In this document: in pieces, positions 52,929 to 59,816 of the stretch
Layout: each line of letters opens with the position of its first letter
How positions within the stretch are numbered: position 1 is the first letter of the stretch
Origin: an uncultured Parolsenella sp.
GTDB lineage: Bacteria > Actinomycetota > Coriobacteriia > Coriobacteriales > Atopobiaceae
Length of the DNA: 64,000 nucleotides
Direction: 5' to 3'
Assembly (NCBI RefSeq): GCF_934660935.1
Contig: NZ_CAKUIH010000002.1
Coordinates: 124,001-188,000 of the forward strand
Program-made: the position numbers and the translations under genes
The notes under the pieces: model-generated
Database searches by the model: none
The model's input: the letters and a program-made list of their open reading frames with translations, nothing else
What the model was told of the DNA's origin: nothing

Positions 52929-53918
52929 ATGGTAGGCATCGTCCTAGCAAGTCATGGCGAGCTTGCGGCAGGCGTGCGGCAGACGAGCTCCATGGTCTTT
53001 GGTGACCAGGAGAACGTTGCCGTCGTGAGCCTCGAGCCCTCCATGGGCCCTGATGACTTCAGGGCCAACCTCGAGAAGGCAGTCGCCACTCTCGAGGACC
53101 AGGAGCAGGTCCTGTTCCTGGTCGACCTTTGGGGAGGCACGCCGTTCAACCAGACGACCGCCTTCGCCAAGGGCCACGACACTTGGGCAATCGTGACGGG
53201 CCTCAGCTTGCCGATGGTCATCGAGGCCTTCTCGGCACGCTTTGATTCGTCCAAGACCGCCCACGAAATCGCGGCGCACATCGTTGGCGAGGCGCGCAAG
53301 GGCGTTTGCGTTCTGCCCGAGGAGCTCGAGCCCGCACCCGAGGTCAAGGCGGCTCCTGCCGCCAAGGCCGGTGCCATCGCGCCGGGGACCGTGCTTGGCG
53401 ACGGCAAGATCGACATCGCCGCCGTCCGCATCGACACGCGTCTGCTCCATGGTCAGGTGGCAACCGCCTGGACCAAGCAGATCGCCCCGAACCGCATCAT
53501 CGTGGTCTCCGATGGCGTCGCTCACGACGAGCTGCGCAAGACCATGATCGAGCAGGCGGCGCCTCCGGGAGTCCCGGCAAACGTCGTGCCCATCAACAAG
53601 ATGGTCGAGGTCGCCAAGGACCCGCGCTTCGGCGCCACCAAGGCGTTCCTGCTCTTCGAGACCCCGCAGGACCTCCTCAGGTGCATCGAGGGTGGCGTTG
53701 ACATCAAGAAGGCCAACATCGGCTCCATGGCGCACTCCGTGGGCAAGGTCGTGGTCACCAACGCTATCGCTATGGGCGAGGATGACGTGAAGACCCTCGA
53801 GGAGCTCAAGGCCAAGGGTGTCGAGCTCGAGGCCCGCAAGGTTCCGTCTGACTCCTCTGAGGACATCGACGCAATGCTCAGGAAAGCCAAGGCCGAGTTG
53901 GCCGAACAGGCAAAGTAA
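52929..53918 (+). CDS. Mannose-family PTS EIIAB component
   Basis: A 329-residue fused EIIA-EIIB of the mannose (4.A.6) PTS family. The EIIA domain (1-125) begins VGIVLASHGELAAGVRQ, with the phosphorylated His of the SHG motif, then LVDLWGGTPFNQTTAFAK. After an Ala/Pro linker (about 140-160) the EIIB domain shows VRIDTRLLHGQVATAWTK, with the second phospho-His. It passes phosphate from HPr to the sugar entering through EIIC/EIID. GGGAGGTAGG precedes the ATG at 52929. Sugar specificity (mannose, glucose, fructose, amino sugar) cannot be decided. Confidence 0.93.
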   Translation: MVGIVLASHGELAAGVRQTSSMVFGDQENVAVVSLEPSMGPDDFRANLEKAVATLEDQEQVLFLVDLWGGTPFNQTTAFAKGHDTWAIVTGLSLPMVIEAFSARFDSSKTAHEIAAHIVGEARKGVCVLPEELEPAPEVKAAPAAKAGAIAPGTVLGDGKIDIAAVRIDTRLLHGQVATAWTKQIAPNRIIVVSDGVAHDELRKTMIEQAAPPGVPANVVPINKMVEVAKDPRFGATKAFLLFETPQDLLRCIEGGVDIKKANIGSMAHSVGKVVVTNAIAMGEDDVKTLEELKAKGVELEARKVPSDSSEDIDAMLRKAKAELAEQAK

Positions 53919-53933
53919 GGGAGGGTCTAACAC

Positions 53934-54749
53934 ATGTCTCCGATTACCATCGCGCTCGTCGCAATCGTTGCCCTGCTTGCAGGCATGGAGGGCATCCTTG
54001 ACGAGTTCCAGTTCCATCAGCCGCTAGTCGCGTGCACGCTGATCGGCCTCGTCACGGGCCACCTCCAGGAGGGCATCCTTCTTGGCGGTTCGCTCCAGAT
54101 GATGGCTCTCGGCTGGGCGAACATCGGTGCCGCCGTCGCCCCTGACGCGGCCCTCGCCTCAGTCGCCTCCTCGATCATCATGGTGCTCGCCCTCAATGGC
54201 GGCACCGTCGACTCCTCCACGGCCATCACGGCCGCCATCGCCGTGGCCGTGCCGCTGTCCGTCGCCGGCCTCTTCCTGACGATGATCTGCCGCACCATCG
54301 CGACCGCCATGGTCCACGGCATGGACGCGTGCGCCGAGAAGGGCGACTTTGCGGGCATCGAGCGTTGGCAGGTCGCCGGCATCCTCATGCAGGGCGTCCG
54401 CATCGCCATCCCCGCCGTCATGCTCTGCATCATCCCGGCCGAGGCCGTGACCAACGTCCTCAACGCCATGCCCAGCTGGCTCTCCGGCGGCATGGCTGTC
54501 GGTGGCGGCATGGTCGCTTCCGTCGGTTACGCCATGGTCATCAACATGATGGCCACCAAGGAGACCTGGCCGTTCTTCATCCTCGGCTTCGTCCTCGCCG
54601 CCATTTCGCAGCTGACGCTCATCGCCCTCGGCCTCATCGGCATCTCGCTCGCCCTCATCTACCTCGGCCTCAAGGACATGGCCAAGCAGGGCGGCGGTAA
54701 CGGTGGGTCCGGCGACCCGCTCGGCGACATCCTGAACGACTACGAGTAG
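53934..54749 (+). CDS. Mannose-family PTS EIIC component
   Basis: A 271-residue polytopic EIIC of the mannose PTS family, forming the sugar channel with EIID. Family marks are LAGMEGILDEFQFHQPLVACTL (the PTS EIIC signature region) and LIGLVTGHLQEGILLGGSLQMMALGWANIGA, which I list as two adjoining blocks. Several further helices and the Gly-rich C-terminus follow. It starts 15 bases after EIIAB with GGGAGGG upstream. Confidence 0.93.
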   Translation: MSPITIALVAIVALLAGMEGILDEFQFHQPLVACTLIGLVTGHLQEGILLGGSLQMMALGWANIGAAVAPDAALASVASSIIMVLALNGGTVDSSTAITAAIAVAVPLSVAGLFLTMICRTIATAMVHGMDACAEKGDFAGIERWQVAGILMQGVRIAIPAVMLCIIPAEAVTNVLNAMPSWLSGGMAVGGGMVASVGYAMVINMMATKETWPFFILGFVLAAISQLTLIALGLIGISLALIYLGLKDMAKQGGGNGGSGDPLGDILNDYE

Positions 54750-54767
54750 GAAGGGGGAGTGATCACC

Positions 54768-55688
54768 ATGGCAGAGAATAAGGTTCAGCTTACTAAGTCC
54801 GACCGACAGAAGGTCTGCTTCCGTCACCAGTTCCTCCAGGGCTCGTGGAACTACGAGCGCATGCAGAACGGCGGTTGGTGCTTCTCGATGATCCCCGCGA
54901 TCAAGAAGCTCTACACCGACAAGGACGACCAGATCGCCGCCCTGAAGCGCCACCTCGAGTTCTACAACACACACCCCTACGTGTCCGCGCCGGTCATCGG
55001 CGTCACGCTTGCCCTCGAGGAGGAGCGCGCTAACGGCGCCCCCATTGACGACGTCGCCATCCAGGGCGTGAAAGTTGGCATGATGGGCCCGCTCGCCGGC
55101 GTCGGCGACCCGGCCTTCTGGTTCACCCTTCGCCCGATCCTCGGCGCCCTGGGCGCTTCCATCGCGCTCTCCGGCAGCATCATGGGACCGCTTCTGTTCT
55201 TCTTCGCGTGGAACATCATCCGCTACGCGTTCCTCTGGTACACGCAGGAGTTTGGCTACAAGGTGGGTTCCTCCATCGCCAAGGACCTCTCCGGCGGCCT
55301 CATGGGCAAGGTGACCGAGGGCGCCTCCATCCTCGGCATGTTCATCATCGGTTCGCTCGTCGAGCGCTGGGTCTCGATCTCCTTCACCCCGATCGTCTCC
55401 CAGATCACGCAGTCCGAGGGCGCCTACATCGACTGGGCGAGCCTGCCCGCCGGTTCTGAGGGCGTCAAGGAAGCTCTGACGGCGTATAGCTCGATCGGCG
55501 CCACTGCACTTGACCCGGTCAAGACCACCACGCTCCAGGCAAACCTCGACCAGCTCATTCCTGGTCTCGCAGCTGTCGGCCTGACGCTTCTGGTCTGCAA
55601 GCTCCTCAAGAAGAAGGTCAGCCCGATCGTCATCATCCTCGCCCTGTTCGCCGTGGGCATCGTGGGCCGTCTGCTCGGCTTCATGTAG
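54768..55688 (+). CDS. Mannose-family PTS EIID component
   Basis: A 306-residue EIID subunit of the mannose PTS family. It begins with the conserved soluble region (FRHQFLQGSWNYERMQNGGW), then LKRHLEFYNTHPYVSAPVIG, the GVKVGMMGPLAGVGDPAFWF signature, and C-terminal helices ending in SPIVIILALFAVGIVGRLLG. ATG at 54768 is used because AAGGGGGAG is well spaced; GTG at 54759 is too close to it. A terminator follows. Confidence 0.93.
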   Translation: MAENKVQLTKSDRQKVCFRHQFLQGSWNYERMQNGGWCFSMIPAIKKLYTDKDDQIAALKRHLEFYNTHPYVSAPVIGVTLALEEERANGAPIDDVAIQGVKVGMMGPLAGVGDPAFWFTLRPILGALGASIALSGSIMGPLLFFFAWNIIRYAFLWYTQEFGYKVGSSIAKDLSGGLMGKVTEGASILGMFIIGSLVERWVSISFTPIVSQITQSEGAYIDWASLPAGSEGVKEALTAYSSIGATALDPVKTTTLQANLDQLIPGLAAVGLTLLVCKLLKKKVSPIVIILALFAVGIVGRLLGFM

Positions 55689-55716
55689 GATATGAGACGC
55701 TCATAGCGTCCTAGCA

Positions 55717-55755
55717 GGCCGCACCCCTGGCGCTAGCTGGTGGGTGCGGCCTTTT
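55717..55755 (+). terminator. Rho-independent terminator after EIID
   Basis: GGCCGCACCC (55717-55726) pairs perfectly with GGGTGCGGCC (55742-55751), followed by TTTT. It lies between EIID and the ManO-like gene, so read-through would give a reduced level of the latter. Confidence 0.82.
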
Positions 55756-55779
55756 CGTCAAACGCCTAAGGAGACAAGC

Positions 55780-56154
55780 ATGGTCCAGTCTCAGAACACG
55801 AAGGTCGACTACACGGAGAGGGCCTCGTCGCTCTCTGGGCTCACCACCTATGGCGACGTTATGGTTGGCGACCGCGCGTTCGAGTTTTACAACGAGCGCA
55901 ACAAGGAGGATTTCATCCAGATCCCGTGGGATGAGGTCGACTACGTGGCCGCGGAGGTCCTGCCCGGGAAAAAGATCGCCCGATTCGCGATCTTTACCAA
56001 GGAAAATGGGCATTTCGACTTCTCGACGCGCGATAACAAGGCGACGCTGCGCGCCATGAGGGAGCATCTTCCGGAGGACCTTCTGCAGAGGAGCCCGTCG
56101 CTCCTCGACGTTCTCAAGGCAGGCGTGCGGAGTTTGTCGCGTTTGGGCCGCTAG
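55780..56154 (+). CDS. manO: ManO-like DUF956 protein
   Basis: A 124-residue DUF956 protein, a family found almost only beside mannose-type PTS operons and known as ManO, a likely regulator of that operon. SSLSGLTTYGDVMVGDRAFEF and the FIQIPWDEVDYVAAEVL segment are typical. A PH-like beta fold is likely. The ATG at 55780 follows AAGGAG and lies just downstream of the EIID terminator. Confidence 0.82.
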   Translation: MVQSQNTKVDYTERASSLSGLTTYGDVMVGDRAFEFYNERNKEDFIQIPWDEVDYVAAEVLPGKKIARFAIFTKENGHFDFSTRDNKATLRAMREHLPEDLLQRSPSLLDVLKAGVRSLSRLGR

Positions 56155-56188
56155 CCCGCGAGGTGATATAATCCATCAGTCGTATGCG
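56143..56188 (+). promoter_or_regulatory. Candidate efp promoter with extended -10
   Basis: TGATATAAT (56164-56172) is an extended -10 with a perfect TATAAT. TTGGGC (56143-56148) is a partial -35 with an 18-base spacer. GTATGCG follows nine bases after the -10, as at alaS and murC. It implies transcription of efp-asp23-nusB-xseB independent of the PTS genes. Confidence 0.65.
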
Positions 56189-56229
56189 TAACGGCCCGAG
56201 AGGGCAGCAATAAGAAAGTGAGTCGCCAG

Positions 56230-56796
56230 ATGCAGCAGATCAGCACCGCCGAGTTCAAGAACGGCATGGGTCTCAAGATCAAGGATAAGATCTACACCCT
56301 CGTCGAGTTCCAGCACGTCAAGCCCGGTAAGGGTGGCGCCTTCGTCCGTTACAAGATCAAGGACCTCCGCTCCGGCCGTGTCATCGGCGACCAGACCTGC
56401 AACGCTGGCTCCAAGTTCGACTCCGTCATGCTCTCCACCAAGGAGATGCAGTATCTCTACAACGACGGTGACAACTACTACTTCATGGACATGGAGACCT
56501 ACGAGCAGATCCCCGTCCCCGCTGACTTCATCGGCGAGAACTCCAAGTGGCTCAAGGAGAACGACACCTGCCAGCTGATGTACGCTGACGACGACCTTCT
56601 CACCGTCCAGCCGCCGATGTTCATCGAGGTCGAGATCACCAAGACCGACCCGGGCTTCAAGGGCGACACCGTCCAGGGTGGCGGCAAGCCTGCCACCGTC
56701 GAGACCGGCGCTGTCATTCAGGTCCCGATGTACCTCAACGAGGGCGAAGTCATCAAGGTCGACACTCGCGAGGGCAAGTTCGTCGCGCGCGTCTAG
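56230..56796 (+). CDS. efp: Elongation factor P
   Basis: A 188-residue EF-P that relieves ribosome stalling at polyproline. The KOW-like N-domain begins QISTAEFKNGMGLKIKDKIY and carries the conserved Lys34 in HVKPGKGGAFVRYK. The OB domains follow, with the family C-terminus PMYLNEGEVIKVDTREGKF. ATG at 56230 is preferred because it puts the modified-type Lys at position 34; GTG at 56218 is possible. No epmA/epmB or ymfI is nearby, so modification is unknown. Confidence 0.95.
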   Translation: MQQISTAEFKNGMGLKIKDKIYTLVEFQHVKPGKGGAFVRYKIKDLRSGRVIGDQTCNAGSKFDSVMLSTKEMQYLYNDGDNYYFMDMETYEQIPVPADFIGENSKWLKENDTCQLMYADDDLLTVQPPMFIEVEITKTDPGFKGDTVQGGGKPATVETGAVIQVPMYLNEGEVIKVDTREGKFVARV

Positions 56797-56856
56797 CACA
56801 AACCCACGGCCACGCCACCCGGCGTGGCCTCGCTTCCCTCATGGAAAGGGGCAGGC

Positions 56857-57219
56857 ATGAGCAATGAGCTGAGAATCGCCGGCATGGGCGTGTCGAAGAA
56901 CGTCATCTCCCAGATTGTGGGCACTGCCGCGGAGAAGGTCGAGGGTGTCGCTGCCATCTATGGCCAGGACATCGCGCGCGGCCTCATCGCCATGCTCACG
57001 TCAAAGCCCCAGCCCACCACCAACGCCGTCGAGTGCTCGGTCGCGGATGACGACTCTCTCGTCATCACCGTTCGTCTCGTCGTGTTCTTCGGCTACCCGT
57101 TCACCAAGCTGGCCGCCGAGGTCCGTTCTGCCGTCGCCAACGCCGTTGACGCGCAGATTGGCGTTCGCGTCTCGAGCATTGACGTCTGCATCGACGAACT
57201 CATCTTCCCCAAGGAGTAG
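56857..57219 (+). CDS. Asp23/Gls24 family envelope stress protein
   Basis: A 120-residue Asp23/Gls24 (DUF322) family protein. The family start (VSKNVISQIVGTAAEKVEGV) and the middle VECSVADDDSLVITVRLVV with GYPFTKLAAEVRSAV are clear. Asp23 proteins associate with the envelope under alkaline or wall stress in Firmicutes. Its efp–asp23–nusB order is shared by many Gram-positive bacteria. GGAAAGGGG precedes the ATG. Confidence 0.9.
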   Translation: MSNELRIAGMGVSKNVISQIVGTAAEKVEGVAAIYGQDIARGLIAMLTSKPQPTTNAVECSVADDDSLVITVRLVVFFGYPFTKLAAEVRSAVANAVDAQIGVRVSSIDVCIDELIFPKE

Positions 57220-57224
57220 GTCCC

Positions 57225-57836
57225 TTGTCTTCTAGCTCTCGTATCGTCGGGCGCACGCTCGCCCGCTGCCAGGCCCTTCAGCTGCTCTTCCAGGCCGAGG
57301 CCTGTGGTCGCAGCGTCGCCGATGTCCTCGCTGGTGACTACGTGCTCTCCGAGGGTCCCCTCGTCGAGTACGGCGAGCAGCTCGCTCGCGGTACCGATGA
57401 GCACCGCGCCGAGCTCGACCACGTCCTTTCCGGTGCCGCCCGCAACTGGAGCATCTCCCGCATGTCCGCGACGGACCGCAACCTTCTGCGCGTCGCCCTG
57501 TACGAGATTCTCTTCGAGGATGACGTCGACAAGGCCGTCAGCATCGACGAGTGCGTCGAGCTTGCGAAGGCCTTTGGCAGCTCGGATGAGTCCTCCCGTT
57601 TCGTGAACGGCGTTCTCGGCCGTGTCGCCGCGGATATCGACAACGGCGTTGACGTGATCGAGGTCGCTCGCAAGAACTACGAGGACTCCGCAGCGGAGCT
57701 CGCCTCGGCCGCCTATGGCGACGAGGATGACTGCGAATACGCCCCGGAGGAAGGCTTCGCGCCTGAGCACGAGGACTTCTACGACGGCGATTACAAGGCC
57801 TCTGACGTGCCCGAGTGGGCCCGAGAGGGCGAGTAG
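57225..57836 (+). CDS. nusB: Transcription antitermination factor NusB
   Basis: A 203-residue NusB, which with NusE binds boxA RNA in rRNA antitermination. The all-helical core (about 1-140) shows GRTLARCQALQLLFQAEACG, WSISRMSATDRNLLRVALYE and ISIDECVELAKAF-type sequence (here VSIDECVELAKAFGSSDESS) with FVNGVLGRVA. The last 60 residues are highly acidic and extra to standard NusB. TTG at 57225 follows AAGGAG. Confidence 0.93.
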   Translation: MSSSSRIVGRTLARCQALQLLFQAEACGRSVADVLAGDYVLSEGPLVEYGEQLARGTDEHRAELDHVLSGAARNWSISRMSATDRNLLRVALYEILFEDDVDKAVSIDECVELAKAFGSSDESSRFVNGVLGRVAADIDNGVDVIEVARKNYEDSAAELASAAYGDEDDCEYAPEEGFAPEHEDFYDGDYKASDVPEWAREGE

Positions 57837-57838
57837 CC

Positions 57839-58057
57839 ATGGCTTCCAAGCCGGACACCTCAAGTTACGAGCGCTTCTCGGACGTGACTGACCGTCTCGA
57901 CGAGATTGTTGCCACGGTGCGCGACAAGGGCACCTCGCTCGAGCGTTCGCTTGACCTGTTCGACGAAGCCATCGCTCTTGGCACGAGGGCTGTCGATCTT
58001 GTCGACAAGGCCGCCTTCTCCCCCGAGGAGCGCGAGCGCCTGGTCGACGAAAGTTGA
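57839..58057 (+). CDS. xseB: Exodeoxyribonuclease VII small subunit
   Basis: A 72-residue XseB. The two-helix family pattern is present: YERFSDVTDRLDEIVATVRD then SLERSLDLFDEAIALG. It is three bases after the nusB stop. xseA, usually adjacent, is not in the window. The TGA stop lies inside the REP-like repeat starting at 58053, so the repeat defines the end of the protein and may have replaced its original last codons. Confidence 0.85.
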   Translation: MASKPDTSSYERFSDVTDRLDEIVATVRDKGTSLERSLDLFDEAIALGTRAVDLVDKAAFSPEERERLVDES

Positions 58058-58110
58058 CAAAGGGACAGTCCCTTTGTCAACCTGCAAGAGGGACTGTCCC
58101 TTTTTCAGGT
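58053..58110 (+). repeat. Composite REP-like palindrome pair, copy 1
   Basis: GTTGACAAAGGGAC (58053-58066) and its perfect complement (58068-58081) surround one base. Immediately following is a second, imperfect palindrome ACCTGCAAGAGGGAC/GTCCCTTTTTCAGGT (58080-58110). The same two units recur at 61218-61291 in reverse order. GGGACAGTCCC-centred repeats of this kind are known in Firmicutes and Actinobacteria as REP-like elements, often dispersed by RAYT/IS200-type transposases; none is in this window. Confidence 0.8.
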
Positions 58111-58136
58111 CTTGCCGCACAATTTGCGAAGTAACC

Positions 58137-58165
58137 AAGCGAGCCGCGATTGCGGCTCGTTTGCT
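58137..58165 (+). terminator. Terminator downstream of xseB
   Basis: CGAGCCGC (58140-58147) pairs with GCGGCTCG (58152-58159), with flanking AA/TT pairs extending it, followed by TTTGCT. It would end the efp-xseB transcript after the REP element. Confidence 0.65.
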
Positions 58166-58452
58166 ATCTAGCGGGGTAGGGGTGTGCCGCTCGCCTGTAT
58201 CCCGTGCCCGTCGCTCATCTCCCGCGTTCGTCGCTCCTATCCAAGCTATTTGTCTGGTTTATGTTGCGCGTCTCCGTTCACGCTTGAAAACCGTACGTTC
58301 GCCAATCGGCACAATTCCTGCCTTGATTCGAACAAGAAGTATGGTTTCATATGGAATAACAAACTAATTGTTTGGTTCGCAAACAATTAGTCGGTCATTC
58401 GGCGGGTGAGGTTCCCGCTGTGCTAGTCGGTCGCGACGGAAAGGACGCAAAC
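58166..58452 (+). promoter_or_regulatory. Control region of the ygeX cluster
   Basis: No gene is seen here. The right part is AT-rich relative to the flanks. TTGATT (58323-58328) with a weak TCATAT (58347-58352) is the best promoter guess and would place the operator at 58363-58391 just downstream of the -10. Ribosome site GGAAAGGA precedes the GTG at 58453. Confidence 0.4.
58363..58391. promoter_or_regulatory. Perfect 11-bp inverted repeat, likely operator for ygeX
   Basis: ACTAATTGTTT (58363-58373) is the exact reverse complement of AAACAATTAGT (58381-58391), with the seven-base spacer GGTTCGC. It is AT-rich in a GC-rich genome and lies 62 bases before the ygeX start. The dyad fits a dimeric repressor or activator site. 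As RNA it could also fold, but there is no T-run. Confidence 0.6.
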
Positions 58453-59667
58453 GTGAGCGAGAGGATCGAATGGGCTGTTAACGAGATGCCCAAGAGCGAT
58501 GACGCGCACCTCGGCATCATGTCCCTGGAGAACGTCAAGAAGGCCTGCGCCTTCCACGAGAGCTTCCCCCAGTATTCTGTGACGCCGCTTGCTTGCCTCG
58601 ATCAGCAGGCCAAGCGCCTCGGTATCGCCGGCCTTGCCGTGAAGGACGAGTCGTATCGCTTCGGCCTCAACGCCTTCAAGGTCCTCGGTGGCTCCTTCGC
58701 GATGGCCAACTACATCGCCGACGAGACCAACAAGGACGTCGCAGATTGCACCTACGACTACCTCACCTCCGACGAGCTCGCGCGCGACTTCGGCCAGGCC
58801 ACCTTCTTCACCGCCACTGACGGCAACCATGGCCGCGGCGTTGCCTGGGCTGCCAACAAGCTCGGCCAGAAGGCCGTCGTCCACATGCCCAAGGGTTCCA
58901 CGAAGCCCCGCTTCGACAACATCGCCGCCGAGGGTGCCAAGGTCACCATCGAGGAGGTCAACTACGACGAGTGCGTCCGCATGGCTGCCGCCGAGGCTGA
59001 CGCCTGCGAGCGCGGCGTGATCGTCCAGGACACCGCCTGGGAGGGCTACGAGAAGATCCCGTCCTGGATCATGGAGGGCTACGGCACCATGGCCTCAGAG
59101 GCTGCCGAGCAGCTCGCCGAGGCTGGCGTCGAGCGCCCGACCCACGTCTTCGTCCAGGCTGGCGTCGGTTCGCTCGCCGGTGCCGTCGTGGGCTACTTCA
59201 CCAACCTCTTCCCGGACAACCCGCCCATCTTCGTCGTCGCCGAGTGCGCCCCGGCCGCGTGCCTCTACAAGGGTGCCAAGGCTGGCGACGGCGAGCCCCG
59301 CATCGTCGGCGGCGACATGCCGTCCATCATGGCCGGCCTCTGCTGCGGCGAGCCCAACATCCTCGGCTGGGACATCCTGCGCAACCACGTCCGCGCCTTC
59401 GTCTCCTGCCCTGACTGGGTGACCGCTCGCGGCATGCGCGTCCTCGGCGCCCCCGAGAAGGGCGACCCGCGCGTCATTTCCGGCGAGTCTGGCGCCGTCA
59501 CGAGCGGCCTCGTCATGACGCTCATGCAGGACCCGGAGTACGCCGAGCTCAAGGAGGCCATCGGCCTCGACGAGAACAGCTCCGTCCTCTGCTTCTCCAC
59601 CGAGGGCGACACTGATCCCGAGCAGTATCGTAGGATCGTCTGGGAGGGCGAGTACCCCACCTTCTAG
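58453..59667 (+). CDS. ygeX: 2,3-diaminopropionate ammonia-lyase (YgeX)
   Basis: A 404-residue fold-type II PLP enzyme closely matching E. coli YgeX (DpaL), which converts 2,3-diaminopropionate to pyruvate and two ammonia. The PLP lysine region VKDESYRFGLNAFKVLGGSF, the glycine loop TDGNHGRGVAWAANKLGQ, VQDTAWEGYEKIPSWIMEGY, VQAGVGSLAGAVVGY and ISGESGAVTSGLV are all characteristic. GTG at 58453 follows GGAAAGGA; ATG at 58489 is a later option. It leads a set with ygeY, ygeW and carbamate kinase. Confidence 0.94.
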   Translation: MSERIEWAVNEMPKSDDAHLGIMSLENVKKACAFHESFPQYSVTPLACLDQQAKRLGIAGLAVKDESYRFGLNAFKVLGGSFAMANYIADETNKDVADCTYDYLTSDELARDFGQATFFTATDGNHGRGVAWAANKLGQKAVVHMPKGSTKPRFDNIAAEGAKVTIEEVNYDECVRMAAAEADACERGVIVQDTAWEGYEKIPSWIMEGYGTMASEAAEQLAEAGVERPTHVFVQAGVGSLAGAVVGYFTNLFPDNPPIFVVAECAPAACLYKGAKAGDGEPRIVGGDMPSIMAGLCCGEPNILGWDILRNHVRAFVSCPDWVTARGMRVLGAPEKGDPRVISGESGAVTSGLVMTLMQDPEYAELKEAIGLDENSSVLCFSTEGDTDPEQYRRIVWEGEYPTF

Positions 59668-59682
59668 GGCGCTCCGCTCGAA

Positions 59683-59741
59683 CCGGCCTCGCCGCGAGAG
59701 TTTCTTTCGCGCAGGTCCGGCCTCACCGCGAGGACTTCCTT
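59683..59741 (+). repeat. Short direct repeat in the ygeX–ygeY gap
   Basis: A 24-25-base unit beginning CCGGCCTC.CCGCGAG occurs at 59683-59706 and again at 59717-59741, a 34-base period. By eye about 20 positions agree. The whole 149-base gap contains no gene. Confidence 0.5.
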
Positions 59742-59816
59742 ACTAACTGCGGGCGCCCCAGGAGTGGCGCCAAGTGATTCCAGGTAAAAGGGCCATCCAA
59801 CAGAAAGGTTGCAGAC

